DNA of 64,000 nucleotides from Saxidomus purpurata (Eukaryota; Mollusca; Bivalvia; Venerida; Veneridae), in assembly GCA_022818135.1 (NCBI GenBank), contig JAFMSR010000001.1, forward strand, positions 5,309,663 through 5,373,662. Reading direction: 5' to 3'. The position numbers were made by a program, and so were the translations under genes. Each line of letters begins with the position of its first letter. Position 1 is the first letter of the stretch. The notes under the pieces were generated by a model. It searched no databases. It had not been told where the DNA came from and worked only from the letters and a program-made list of their open reading frames with translations. Shown here piece by piece: positions 44,862-56,835 of the stretch.

Positions 44862-45208
44862 AAATACTGCAGATTTCATAATACCGTGCCGTTTCAGTGT
44901 TTGCTTTACACACAGGTAGTAAATGACGTCGACTCCCTGTCACATTCTGTATTATAGCTCCGCCCAAACTTGCGATACCTAAATCGTATGTCGATACAAT
45001 AACCACTATACTCACAATATAAAACTGGCTCATTGCGACATGTATTTGATTTTTTATCAATCTAGTGCTTACGATATTTTTTTGTATAAAATTGGTTTAT
45101 TTTATTAAAACAAAAATAATAGTCAAACAGGGAATGCCACATACCAAAAACGTAGCCTCCCAAAAAAGAGCCCCATTATTACCTTAGTTTTCACTTTTAC
45201 CACACACT

Positions 45209-45247
<39 letters not shown>

Positions 45248-46985
45248 ACAGCCTCACTCACACACTCACGCACACACACACACAGGGCCTCACAATCGTG
45301 TACTCTCACATCTCAATACAATACACACGCTATGCATACAAAGCAAACACACGAGGACAAAACGAACAATTAAAAGAACACAGTGACGGCATTCCCTTGG
45401 AACGGTCAGTGGCAAAAACACCACTGGGGAGCTTAAACCGGTTTATGGTAGCCCACCCAACCTCACTCTTGCCCCCACCTCCGAAACCTTATTTCATAAA
45501 ACAACTTGTATTCAATTTTTACAAACGAAACCGAACGTTGTATTCCGTGTTCTACTATCAACACGAAACAAAGATTTTATACTTTTATATAATAAAGTCC
45601 ATATAAGAAAATGTTGATGGTAGGAAAATGTGTCCTCGGCTAACTCGGGCTATGTATCTGAAACGTTTACTGAGCTAAGAAGACACGGTTGTAAAGAGTC
45701 CTTCACTTAGTACGACAAACTATTTACAAACATGATTCCAAGAACTTTTCTTGCAGGATGTTTAGAATGAACTGTTTTAGGACATTTTATATTCGTGAAT
45801 CACTGTTGAACCTGCAGGGAGATCTAGCACCCTTAAGTCATCTTTCCTGTGTAACATTTTTCCAAGTTACTGGAAAATCCTTTCTAAAGCGTGATTAGAA
45901 ATGTATCATATCCGATATAACTGTTGTTTTGTTGCATCATCGCCGATTGTATTTTACGAGAAAACAGAAATTCACCTTCGAAAAATTTATAAAAGAATGT
46001 CTGGATCATTGAGTGACCACTCTTTAAACTTATGGTAAATTATATGCATTAAACATGCGCTCTAGTATTGTAAATATTTGTGCACAGTATACAGGTATAG
46101 CAAACTCCCGTGTACCATCTAAGATTCAGGTAAATGTATCGCTGTACAAACTTGCGAAAAGTCAAATCGTATGTCGATAAAATAAACACGAACTGAAAAC
46201 ATCAAAACGTGGCTCGATTGTACATGTAATCGTCATCAATTAAGTGAAGGAAACTACTTATCATACAAAGTAAATTTCATTTGTACTGGCGATAGGTCAA
46301 CTGTGGCAATGTGATGTACTGGAGTCCGTCTAGAGAAAAGACCTCGCATTTATTATCTTTAGTTTTCACTTTTATGATATTTTACTTTTTATATTCATTG
46401 GGGAAAGTCATGCTAACAAAGATGTAAAAAATAAACACCAAAAGTTAGAAAATACAAATCATGAAGAAACAAGCATTATGTCTAGATAGTTGGACTACCG
46501 GTAGAGGTTAACGCTCTACATTTTTTGTGAAAGCTTTACGCAACGACTCTGATGACATATGCGTTGTTGCATTTCTTGCTTTTACAGATTTCAGAGCATC
46601 GACAGAAACATTTTAGCACTCTTGTAAGTCAAATACAGTACATGCAAAGCATGCGCGGTTGTAACAAGATATCAGTATAGTCGTATTTTATAATGCATGA
46701 TATCGGATCATTTATAGAAGAGCGAAATAGAATGTATATTTACAATATTTTTATTCATTCTACTTCGACATACATTTACACTAAAATTATGTAAGTGAAA
46801 TGACACTTGTACCGGATTTACACGTACATGTTGTATATTCCCTCTAGCACACAAGCAACATGTACGTAACCACCGACTAAACACTATTGAATAGCTCTCC
46901 GTATGTCTTTAGTCCTTCATTACCTGTATTCAATCGATACGCAACAAACACTGAAACGGCGCGCTATTATGAAATCTGCAGTATA
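44862..46985. repeat. Region bounded by ~40-bp inverted repeats
   Basis: CTGCAGATTTCATAATACCG at 44867 and, inverted, ...CTATTATGAAATCTGCAG near 46983 bound 2.1 kb. A further block (AAATCGTATGTCGATA.AAT) occurs at 44982 and 46165. A DNA transposon relic is possible; no transposase is seen. The interior from 45481 is otherwise unrecognised. Confidence 0.45.
45104..45480 (-). mobile_element. Retroelement copy with expanded (AC)n
   Basis: The full 3' module, inverted, from the A-run to CAACCTCACTCTTGCCCCCA. The microsatellite is unusually long and irregular (45180-45295). Confidence 0.8.
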
Positions 46986-47181
46986 ATATGGCGAATCAAC
47001 GATAGTTTTACAAAATCAGTTCAAGTCCGAGCAAAAAATAATAAAATAATCGGGCAGTACCTTCTTGTTTAGGGTAATCCTCGTATTCCTTATTCCTTAT
47101 AAAATAATCGTCCTACCAATTCACTTAAAAACTATGAATTATTTATTGAAAAGATATGTTAGATAATGTTGGCTGTAAACA
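46986..47181. other. Short unannotated stretch
   Basis: No feature seen. Confidence 0.4.
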
Positions 47182-47225
47182 AAACTAGAACTATCACTGA
47201 AGGTGATGAATACCCCCCCCCCGAG
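47182..47225 (-). mobile_element. Helitron C1 3'-end fragment
   Basis: AAAACTAGAACTATCACTGAAGGTGATGAATACCCCCC is the inverted C1 terminus (hairpin and CTAG), with no body attached. Confidence 0.65.
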
Positions 47226-47289
47226 CACCCCACTGACACAGTATTTAATATTTATGTAATATTTGATGCTTTAATTATTGTACCTGCAC

Positions 47290-48180
47290 AACTTAAGCCC
47301 CACTGTGTTCCTTTAATTAGTTCGTTTTCTCCTCGTGTGTTGTGTTTTTTGTATGCTAGTGTGTTTTGATACGTGGTATGTCTGTGTTTGATATCATATT
47401 GTGTTTTTTTTTTCCAAAGGTGTACCTGTGTGTGTGTCAAGTGTGTTGGATGGTGTGCACTCTGGAGGCTATTTTGGGGGGGCTGCCAATTATTTGGTAC
47501 ATGGCATTCAACCTGTTGGAATACTTGTTTTGTTTTTCTGTGATGTTTGGCATTAAATTTTGATCGGTTTCGAGTTAAGACCACTAAGTTTTTTATATTT
47601 AATGGTACCATCTTAAACATTCCAACCATGCACAACTAGGCATGTCACTTATCACGCCAATGAAGTATGATTAAATTCTGACTAGGGGTTTGGGAGATGG
47701 GAGATTTCACCATAAACCGGATTTTACTATCTCCAGCCCCGGTGCCTTTTTTGCCACTAACTTTATATTAGGTCGATTGTGCCCCAGTTTCACTTATATT
47801 AATCTGTCTCGACACCTTATGTCCTGATGGTATCTCGCCTTGAGGGTATGCTAGAGAGTGAAGCCAGTTTTTCCTTATAATGCTGTGCGTACATGAATTG
47901 TGTGGTACCGTCTTTGGTATGACGCGGCCAGGTGTGAACCCTTGACCTCCCGCACTTCGGATGCTGGACGCTCGTTTTGGGGAGGCTATCGTTTGGTACC
48001 TGGACTTTAACCTAGTTTGACCCATATTATTGACCTTGCTTTTCTGTGACGTTTCATTACATTTTAACCGGGGTTTTGAGGAAAATTCGCATCCACAATA
48101 TTTTACTATCCCAAGCCCCTGTGACCTTTGACCTTCGACCTAATGACCCGAAACATTGACCATGCACAACTAGGCATTGT
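47290..48180. other. Mosaic of retroelement, transposase and SINE blocks
   Basis: The order of landmarks from two different sequences is blended. Retroelement blocks (CCCCACTGTGTTCCTTTAAT, ACCATAAACCGGATTTTACT, CTCGTTTTGGGGAGGCTAT) alternate with altered transposase blocks (GCCAATTATTTGGTACATGG, AAGACCACTAAGTTTTTTAT). ACCATGCACAACTAGGCAT occurs twice (47623, 48158). This looks like low-quality consensus of several repeat reads rather than a real insertion history. Confidence 0.45.
47845..47975 (-). mobile_element. tRNA-derived SINE, partial (minus)
   Basis: Read on the minus strand: AGTGCGGGAGGTCAAGGGTT, CACACCTGGCCGCGTCATAC, CAAAGACGGTACCA. It matches the SINE head at 48200-48290 in the opposite orientation. 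Confidence 0.6.
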
Positions 48181-48184
48181 CAGG

Positions 48185-48405
48185 ACCGCCTCAATGAAGC
48201 TTAATGGTAAAGCGCCCGCTTCGACTGCAGGAGGTCTTGGGTTAGCTCCCTGGCCGCATCATACCGAAGACGTAAAAATGGTACCAGTATCTCCCTTGCT
48301 TGGCCCTCAGCTCTAAAGGATAGCTCTCTTCTTTGATACCCTCACATGTCAGTGATTAATATAAGTTGCTGACTTGTCAAACAAGATAGACCTAAAATAA
48401 ATTAT
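48185..48405 (+). mobile_element. tRNA-derived SINE
   Basis: A-box-like TTAATGGTAAAGCGCCCGC and B-box-like GGGTTAGCTCCC. The body has CCTGGCCGCATCATACCGAA and a tail with GATTAATATAAGTTG...AAATAAA. The tail module recurs at 50665-50805 and 60285-60405. Confidence 0.65.
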
Positions 48406-48745
48406 ACTATAAACTAACCTTTCATTTCCTGGATTGTATCCATGCACTAAAGGCGCATTAGATCAATTTATGAGTATCGGTGCTTTGTTTACAAGCAATA
48501 GGCTGAAGCTGTCAAACAAAAAGGTATGCGTCATAAACAGGTAAGTATGAACTTTCTTTCAAGATAAAAATCATTACATTTCTTGTTACTTTATTGATCC
48601 AAATATAAAACCAATAGAATTAAAGCCCAGTTCTAACATTTATGATGCTCAATTTTTTGACATTTGACCCTTAACTCTTCGACTGCCCCAAAGGTACATT
48701 GACCATTGTGAAAATCACGTGACGTATCAATTTTTACTGTACTTT
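48405..48745 (+). repeat. 5' region of the Tigger element, duplicated at 50800
   Basis: Positions 48270-48745 and 50665-51135 are direct copies that include the SINE tail, exon 1 and the start of the intron. The second exon-1 copy (50918-50932) encodes MRRKQ and has the same donor (CAG|GTAAGTATA). Confidence 0.75.
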
Positions 48746-50428
48746 TACAATACTGAATTCATTGTTAAATTAATTAGCTTTTCATTTTTTATGATTTTTT
48801 AAAATATCTCAATGATTCCCTTGTGACCTGCACTGAAATTCCCCAATCCTAAGTTAGATACCAGATTTCATGAACCCTGCAAGAATTTTAGCCGTGCTAT
48901 GTGCGAATAACAATGTAAACATGCGCTCTGCGATAGTAGTGAAGACAGACCAGATCAATCTTCTGTTTGAATGCCGCTTTGATAAGATGTTACAAATAAG
49001 GCAAACTTCAAACGCTCCAGGAAGGTATATAGCTTACGGGCTGCAACACATTTTTCTGTTTAGAAATTAATGCGCTGTTAGCTGATTACGAAGATAATCA
49101 TATGCATATCACGGAAAGCTTGGAATTTACGGAAACTTACGAACGTCTAAAGCTCGATAATAAGGTTTGTAGCTTTGATACTTTCAAATTTCGCGAATGA
49201 TTAATTTAAGTTGACAACTGTCTTGTTTCGAACGATTACACATATATTTACCTAAAAATGTATGTCTATAAAAAACCTTTAATTTACCTGCATTTCCACG
49301 AAGGAACAAACGTGATCAAATTCACTCCGCCATTTATCGAGGATCGCTGCTTGTCCAGGCCCAGTGAACGGTTTACTGATTAAACTCAAAGGAACCCAAA
49401 AGTTATTTTTGGTTTTCTCTGTTATACACATGTACAGTACTGTATTTATATTTCATTGCTGATATTGCATTATTTTTTCTGTTTCAAGGTCTTGTCATTG
49501 ATACCCAATAATTTTATCCAATACCAGACATATCGCTTGAAGTTGTACAAAGCCCAGTTCTAATCATTTTACTGGCTTAAACATTTTATAATGTTGACTA
49601 TGTGACTATTTTTCATTTAGCTGTACATTTTATAATAGACCACTTCCCTGTCACCCAAATATTTGTGATTTCATCATTCTGTGTCTAAGTGAATTTCGTC
49701 CCTGCACATTTGACCGACTTTTGTTAAGATTCAGCGCGACTTTTTAAGTTTTTTGGATGGGGTAACCTTATTTAAAGGCTCTTAATTGATTCAGCGCTTT
49801 GATATATTTCAGTTGTATCCAGTGAAAAGAGCTAAGAAGCACAATGGATATTCTCCATCAGCATTGTTTAATGCTTATAAACTGGTTAAAGAGACTGGCA
49901 TTCCTGTGAAGACTGCTGCTAGGCAGTATGGTGTTCCACATAACACACTTCGAGATGGCGTGAAAGGCCGTGTTGATCCAGAAACACTAATGACAGGTCC
50001 AGGCCCATTGTTCACACAAGAAGAGGAGGCCAAACTAGTGGAACATATAAAGCTTATGGTAGACCTTTGGTATGGATTCACCATCACTGAAGTTGTTTTC
50101 AAAGCCAGTGCGTATGCAGTTTTCCTTAAGAAACGTTCTCCTGACAAACCTGCGTCTGTAAAGTGGTTTACTGGCTTCAGAAAACGGTGGTCTGAGCTTA
50201 GAGTTACTAAGCCTAGAGCTTTAACAAAATGTATAGCGGCATCCACATCTGAACAGGCCGTTAACAGTTAATTTACACACCTAGAAAGTGTAATAATGAA
50301 CAATAACCGGCTCAACAAACCCGAGTGCATATATAATATTGATGAAAAGGGAATACAGACAGAGCACTTACCACCATATGTTGTTGGTGGCAAGGCAAGT
50401 GTACCTGCAATAACTTCCTCCAGGTTAA
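48526..50428 (+). pseudogene. pogo/Tigger-type transposase, two exons, broken
   Basis: Exon 1 (48526-48540) encodes MRHKQ before donor CAG|GTAAGTATG. Exon 2 starts at 49813 after TATATTTCAG. It has a pipsqueak-type HTH (SPSALFNAYKLVKETGIPVK, TAARQYGVPHNTLRD) and a CENP-B-type HTH (FTQEEEAKLVEHIKLM to FRKRWSELRVTKPRAL). After a TAA at 50269-50271, where family members have Tyr, come FTHLESVIMNNNRLNKPECI and YNIDEKGIQTEH with the first catalytic Asp. The frame ends at ITSSR, where an inverted-repeat element begins. The second and third acidic residues are missing, so it is inactive. It is distinct from the relic at 37-42 kb. Confidence 0.75.
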
Positions 50429-50429
50429 C

Positions 50430-51270
50430 TATAAACATACAAGATGGCGGCACGACACTAAAAGTTGAGTTTTTCCTTAATATTTTATTCTTCAAAATTT
50501 TCTTGAGAATGGCACCTGGCTATCAATCTGCTACACACTTTTTGGAACCACACCGTCTTTGTAGATATGCAATTACTTGTGTAGTTTTATTGAAATGCTG
50601 GTCATCTGACTCGAGTCGAGGGAAAATGTAACTAAAATCGTAGGGTAAGGTTCAGGTCATTTTGCTAAAATGGTACCAGTAGCTCCCTTGCTTGGCGCTC
50701 AGCATTAAAAGGGAACTGGTTTCTCTTCTTTGATACCCTCACGTGTCGAGAGTGATTAATATTAGTTGTTGACTTGTCTCACAATCCCTAAAATAAATTG
50801 ACACTAACCTTTCATTTCCTCGCGATTTTCACGCCTAAAAGGCGCATTACGTCATCGATTTATGAGTATCGGTGCTTTGTTTACAAGCAATACGCTGAAG
50901 CTGTCAAACAAAAAGATATGCGTCGTAAACAGGTAAGTATAAACTATTATCTTTCAAGATAAAAATTAATACATTTCTTGTTACTTTATTGATCCCAATA
51001 TAAAACCAATAGAATTTAAGCCCAGTTCTAACACTTATAATGCTCAATTTTTTGACATTTGACCCCACTCTCTTCGACTGCTGCAGAGGTCACGTGACCA
51101 TTGTGAAAATCACGTGACTTTCAATTTTTACTGTACAAAGGGGGTGTAGTTCCAAAAAGTGTATAGCAGGTTGATAGCCAGGTGCCATTCTCAAGAAAAG
51201 TTTAAAGAATAAAATATTTAGGAAAAACTCAACTTTTAGTGTCTTGCCGCCATCTTGTATATTTAGGTAC
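50430..51270. mobile_element. Element with ~130-bp inverted repeats in the transposase
   Basis: The arms are 50430-50560 and 51140-51265 (ATACAAGATGGCGGC..., AAAAGTTGAGTTTTTCCT, AATGGCACCTGGCTATCAA). Between them lies a second copy of the Tigger 5' region. It terminates the transposase frame. No clear target duplication. Confidence 0.65.
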
Positions 51271-51823
51271 GAGTCAGTCCGTTTACCCCCCTTGGATAAT
51301 CAATGGTTCACTTTATAGTATTATTTTTCATGAATGGATATTTAATGACCCTAGGGCATGCAAATTGTTCTCAATCAACAACATATTACGCCGTCAATGT
51401 TACTGATCACTAGGTGTGAAAAAACAAGACATAGTAGAATGAATTTATCCATTCCAGCGGTAGCAACATTGTAATACATTACAATTCCAGTTTAGCTTTA
51501 ACTGTTGTTCAGATCAAAATGTCATCACATGTACTTAAATGTGAGAGTCGGTATGGCAGTGACATTAGGTTTTAAACATCAACTTAAAGAACTAGCTTCT
51601 GTCTACAATATCAAGATGTCCTAATGTATGCGGTCCTCAATAGAAAAAAGACTGTCCCGTTATGAAACAGATTATGATTACCAAGTAGCTAGTTTAAAGC
51701 TAGATTAAAGCTTAAAGCTCGAATGGTGTGAAAATATTGATCAGCAAGAATAAATTAAATCATTGGTTGAGCACAGTTTGCTTGGTAACTAAACGAAAAC
51801 CAAAGCTTCAGCTGGTGTAGAAA
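51271..51823. other. Intergenic, nothing recognised
   Basis: No supported feature. Confidence 0.4.
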
Positions 51824-52014
51824 GGGGAGCGGTGGTGTAGAGGTTTAGGTGTCTGCCGCTCATCCCGGAGGTTGCGGGTTCGAGCCCCACCAAGGTCATG
51901 ACCGTACCTCCTCATATGACACCAGTACTGGTTTTTCCAGGAAGCGGACTCGAGAGTGACTCGATAAGCTAAAAGCTTTCTTCACAATCGAGCTAAAATA
52001 AATCAGTATAAGCT
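51824..52014 (+). mobile_element. tRNA-derived SINE (second family)
   Basis: A-box-like GGTGGTGTAGAGGTTTAGGTG, B box GGGTTCGAGCCCC, and a body with CATATGACACCAGTACTGGT, TTTTTCCAGGAAGCGGACTC and CAATCGAGCTAAAATAAAT. The inverted copy is at 61143-61317. Confidence 0.8.
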
Positions 52015-53082
52015 AAAGCTTCAGCTTCATGAAGGCCAGCTCAACAGCAAGAAAGCGCTACCATTCTGGTGCGCACACTAAAATCCATGAGTACCTAGCT
52101 CTTCCATGCACTGAGCAAGCTGAAAATCCAGCAAAATTGCAGCTGTTGTATATAAATAAATGCACATGCTTCAAATGGATTTAATATCAATTTGTGCAAC
52201 TATAACTCAACCCTAACCCTGCTTCAGTTGTCTCTTTTTTTCCAGAAATCCGTAAGTCAATTTTTTTAAGTTTTGAGAAAATTGATTTGAAGTTTGAAAT
52301 TTCAATGAAGATCATCGACGTTCGGGGTTATGGAATTAGCTTGTTACCGAGTTATATTATTTCCATAAGAAAACAGACAACGTCATCATAAAGAGCTTGA
52401 TGAGACGAGTACAACGGTACCAAAATGTCAAACCTCAAAAAACTGACTTACAGCGTTCTGGAAATAAGGCCACGCAGTGGTTACAAATGGGATTTTTTAG
52501 TAATATAGTTTTGATTTAAAACAGTAAATGTAATCAAATGTAATCAATGACATTTCAAAAGTAATAGTAATTTAATCAATTGCATAAAAAACCTAAAGTA
52601 GATTCCTTATCCACAACTCATGAACATGTTAGATTAACTTTTTCCAAATATGGCCTTGTTATACTTTATATAGAATGCAATCATAATAGGTTGCAAATGA
52701 CACAATGATAAAAGCTACTCGAATCACAGAAGAAAATTAAATTACCATTCTATAACTCGCTAAAAGTACAGAATAACAAATTACATTTATATGGAATCTT
52801 TTAACCAGGCATGTTACACAGTTCTCTTGGGCAATAAAAATGAGTTGGCCATATCATTAATTACATCTATATATGACAATAAATTACGATAGAATACGCA
52901 ATTCCTTATAAACCACTTACCAATAATCAATGCCACATAAGATAATTAATATGTGCCCAGAAAATGTTCACGGTTAACGACCTTTCAGGACAATCTATTT
53001 TGCTAGTCATTTATAGAATGGTAGTAGTTCTGAAGTAATGATTCTGAAGATGGTGTCACAGGAACTGACATTTAGCAAGCAC
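52015..53082. other. Intergenic; part duplicated at 55013-55200
   Basis: Blocks CATGTTACAC, ATGAGTT, CCAGAAAATGTTCACGGTTA recur in the same order at 55013-55200 with much divergence. Otherwise nothing recognised. Confidence 0.45.
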
Positions 53083-53324
53083 TTAAAACTGCTTGCTGTC
53101 AGACTTTGGTAAAAAACAAAGTTCTTCAAACTGTATGAAAATGACATATTTCAGAACATATATTCGTAGAAAAGGTTCAAGTATAAATTTCTGTAAAGTA
53201 TATCTGTAGATTTGAATTAATACGTTACCAAAAAAAAATAATATCAAACAGGGAATGCCATGTCAAAAACACAGCTCTCCAAAAAAAACCCCACAACACA
53301 AAAAAAAAAAAACCACAACCCCCC

Positions 53325-53385
<61 letters not shown>

Positions 53386-53508
53386 AATTCAAAGATAAAC
53401 ATAAAATGTAGATTTTTACTTCCTTTGTTGATTGTAGCCTTTAGTTTTATATTTATGTATTAGTATGTCATTTTTTGAAAAAAGTATTTTGATGCTGCAC
53501 GCTCTCAT
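53083..53508 (+). repeat. MITE A split by degraded retroelement
   Basis: It runs from CTTAAAACTGCTTGCTGTCA to ATGCTGCACGCTCTCATATT. Positions 53231-53380 are an inverted retroelement 3' end (AATAATATCAAACAGGGAAT, GCCATGTCAAAAACACAG) that collapses into C and A homopolymers. Confidence 0.7.
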
Positions 53509-53686
53509 ATTTTTGATCTTTGAATTGTCACAAATAAGTAAATAGTCAAATTAATAAAACTGTTTAAATAAAGCAGTGTAAATTCCAGTAAAGTATTTCT
53601 GTATTTTTGAATTAATACCATATTATCAAGCGTTACAAATGCTTCTGAAATTCAACTGAATAGTGTAGCAAAACTCACCAATATTT

Positions 53687-53987
53687 TAAAGCTGCTCGCC
53701 CCCAGATTTTGGTAAAAAAAATATAAGCAAAGATCTAGATAGGCATTTGCAGAAATCGATTGAAAATATGGGTAACACGGCACCGCTACACTATACGTTT
53801 ATACTATACGTTTATATTTGAATTGCAACGCTTTTGAATTTGGTAGCGTATTATTTGAAATTTGGAGATATCTGTGACATGAATTTATACTGGAGCCTTT
53901 TTATATGACTAAATGTTCTAAAATTCGCTATTTACATAGTTTGAAGAACTTTATTATTTGACCAAAATCTGAGAGCGAGCAGCTTTC
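53687..53987 (+). repeat. MITE A copy
   Basis: It runs from TTTAAAGCTGCTCGCCCCCA to GAGAGCGAGCAGCTTTCA. About 60 bp near the left end are missing relative to full copies. Confidence 0.8.
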
Positions 53988-55606
53988 ACACAAAATAATT
54001 CAAGAAACAATGTGTTATAAAATAAAGTGAAAAATTACATTTAGATATCTTTTGATGCCTTCCTACATTCAGCATTGATTTATGTGCACAATGATATACT
54101 TTATTACACAGAGGTCTTAACTTATACTGTCTTTTCATAATTTGTGAAACGAGTTTTCAAAATATAATGGTTTTGTTCGAAGCATGTATGTTTTTAGAAT
54201 TTTGAAGAATTTATGGCACCAAATTGCTTAATTGATTGATCAACTTGAGCCGTTAGATCGGTATGGAGTATTCTCTTTTAGTCTTTACACAAATTAATGT
54301 ATGATTAAACAGTTGATTAATGTACTTATTTTACAGTATATTATCTCAAGTTGAAGACAGACAAAATGTATATGAGATAACATTTTGACGCAACTAGCAA
54401 TGAATCATTATATCCGATAAATAACGTCTTTTTCCTCAGTTTAACAAGGATTTATTTGTTCCTCGTTTGTATTGAGGCTTCGAGGTATAGATGAACACAC
54501 TCAATACATTAATTTTCCCTAAAATTTCAGGTAAAAAAATTAGTCTTTACAACTTTTATGATACACATTCAATCTAATGCTTCAACTTAAACACGAGTTT
54601 GTTCTGATAATTCATTGCATGAGTTCTTAAATATTTTAACGTTAACTTTCTAAATATCACCGATATAGGACGTTCACGAATTGGAGACACTATAGAAATC
54701 AAGATGCTCAAGTACGTGTGCAAACGAATTGCCTAGGCTGTAAAGAGAAAACTTTGTATAGCGGAATCATAATGTCAGGCGTAATATAAGGCCGGCCTTT
54801 TAATCCGGTCAGTTTTCGCCAGTTATGTGCAATTTCAATTGTTTACGTGGTGGGACCTTTTTAAAGGTGTTTGTAACAATCCTTTCTATTATTTGATAAT
54901 GTACTGATTTTTGGTTATCTAAAGTGTGCCTAGTTTTAGGCTGCGCTTCTTTACTTATTTCGCGATTACGTTCGTCCACTAAATGTAATTTATCAAAACA
55001 TTTTGTCCAGAATCTTGTTACCAAACATGTTACACGGTACTTATGGGAAATTAAATGAGTTCGTAATGTCATTTATAACAAACTATACCGGACAATGAAT
55101 AACAATAGATTCCATAGTTAATTATAAACCATTAATCAGTAATTAAATGGCATGGCTCCAGAAAATGCTTGCGGTTAACGACCTTTTAAGAATAGTAGTA
55201 CATTCAGTACAATGGATATGTCATTCAAATTCCACTTTCTAAAATGAACACTGTCAAATAGGTCAAGCTAAACTTTTTGTCTCACATTTAAGTTATCTGT
55301 TTAGCCAAAAAATAAGAACATTGTAGATTTTGATACCCATGATTTAAACAGCTATCTCGCTTTCTTGAATCCACAGTGCGTTAAAAATGACATTTTGTAT
55401 TGATAAATTTTCTGTTGCACCGATACACTATATAAAATCAACGGAACAAAATGAATCTATATAAGTACAATTTATACAATTTAAAGCACTTAAAGTTGGA
55501 TAGTTACATCGAAATATGAATTCATACTTTTTTGCCAGCATGTATCATGTACAGTATATATGTTCTTATCGAGAGGCATGATAGTTAATATCTTGAAGCT
55601 GCAATC
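53988..55606. other. Intergenic, nothing firm
   Basis: Contains the second copy (55013-55200) of the diverged duplication noted at 52015-53082. No gene was recognised. Confidence 0.4.
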
Positions 55607-55885
55607 AAAATTTAAGCAAAAATCTAGGTAGGAATTTGCAAAAATCGATTGAAAATGTCGGTTGAATGGCACCGCTACACTGTATGTTTTTATTGGAGTT
55701 TTAAAAGCGTTTGTTTGCAACGCTTTTGAATTTGGAAGCGTATTATTTGAAATTTAGAGATATACATGACAGGAATTTATACTAAGCCTTTTTATATGAC
55801 TAAATGTTCTAAGATACGTTATTTAATACATACTTTTTCAAGAACTAATTTTTTTATCCAAAAATCTGAGAGCGAGCAGCTTTGA
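55607..55885 (+). repeat. MITE A, 5'-truncated copy
   Basis: It runs from TTAAGCAAAAATCTAGGTAG to GAGAGCGAGCAGCTTTGAAA; the left terminus is absent. Confidence 0.8.
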
Positions 55886-56095
55886 AATAGAAAGGAACTT
55901 TAAAAGTATTCAATAAGTGTATCTTTTGTATAAAATAAAAATGTATGCCGGTTTTGTTTAGGTTTAAAGTTAAACTATCTAGGATAGTCAAAACTGATAT
56001 TTTGATAAATCGTCTGTACATTCAGTGCGATTGAAACCATTAGGCAGATTCACATTTTATGTTTTTATCCGTGACAACGTTCGTTATTTCTAAAA
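55886..56095. repeat. Fragment resembling family G flank
   Basis: AGGATAGTCAAAACTGATAT and ACATTCAGTGCGATTGAAA match, with changes, the block at 43505-43563. Confidence 0.45.
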
Positions 56096-56835
56096 CTAGA
56101 TGGGTGTTCAGTAGAACACTTGTGTCGCCCTCTTATGCTTTGTCAGAATAACCAACAATTTTGTGACAAAATCTAAGTGTAAAAAGGGGCATAACTCTGT
56201 CAAATATGACCTTGACCAACAAAATTTGACGGCTCATGACCCTTATGTCAAGCAAACATTTGAAAGTTTGATGAAGAAATCTTAAAAATGGCAAAGTTAT
56301 AGCCAACATTAAGGTTCGTGACAAAATCTATGTACAAAAAGGGCCATAACTCTGTCAAATAAGACCTTGACCTACAAAATTTGGCTGCATCACAACCCTT
56401 TTGACATCAGCGATATAATTTGAAAGTTTGATAAAGAAATCTTAAGAAAAGGCAAAGTTATAGCAAAAAGCTAAGTATAAAAAGAGGCATAACTCTGTCA
56501 AATATGACTTTGACCTAACCAATTTTGCGGCATCATGACCCTTATGTCATAAGCAATACAATTGTAAAGTTTGATGAAGAAATCTTAAGAAATGGCAAAG
56601 TTATAGCCAACGTTAAGTTTTCGTGACAAAATCTAAGTACAAAAAGGGGCATAACTCTATCAAATATGACATTGACCTACAAAATTTGGTGGCTCATGAC
56701 CCTATTGTCAAAGCAATACAATTGTAAAGTTTGATGAAGAAATCTTAAGAAATGGCAAAGTTATAGCCAACGTTTGTGTGACGGACGGACGGACGGACCG
56801 ACGGACAAAGGTCCCAGTACCCCCGAAGGGCCACA
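56096..56835 (-). mobile_element. Helitron-like element with ~150-bp array (minus)
   Basis: On the minus strand it starts GGGGGTACTGGGACCTTTGT and has a GTCC microsatellite (56772-56800). About four units follow, with GGCAAAGTTATAGCCAAC and GCATAACTCTGTCAAATA on the plus strand. It ends with a hairpin (GTGTTC-TACT-GAACAC) and CATCTAG. Confidence 0.7.
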
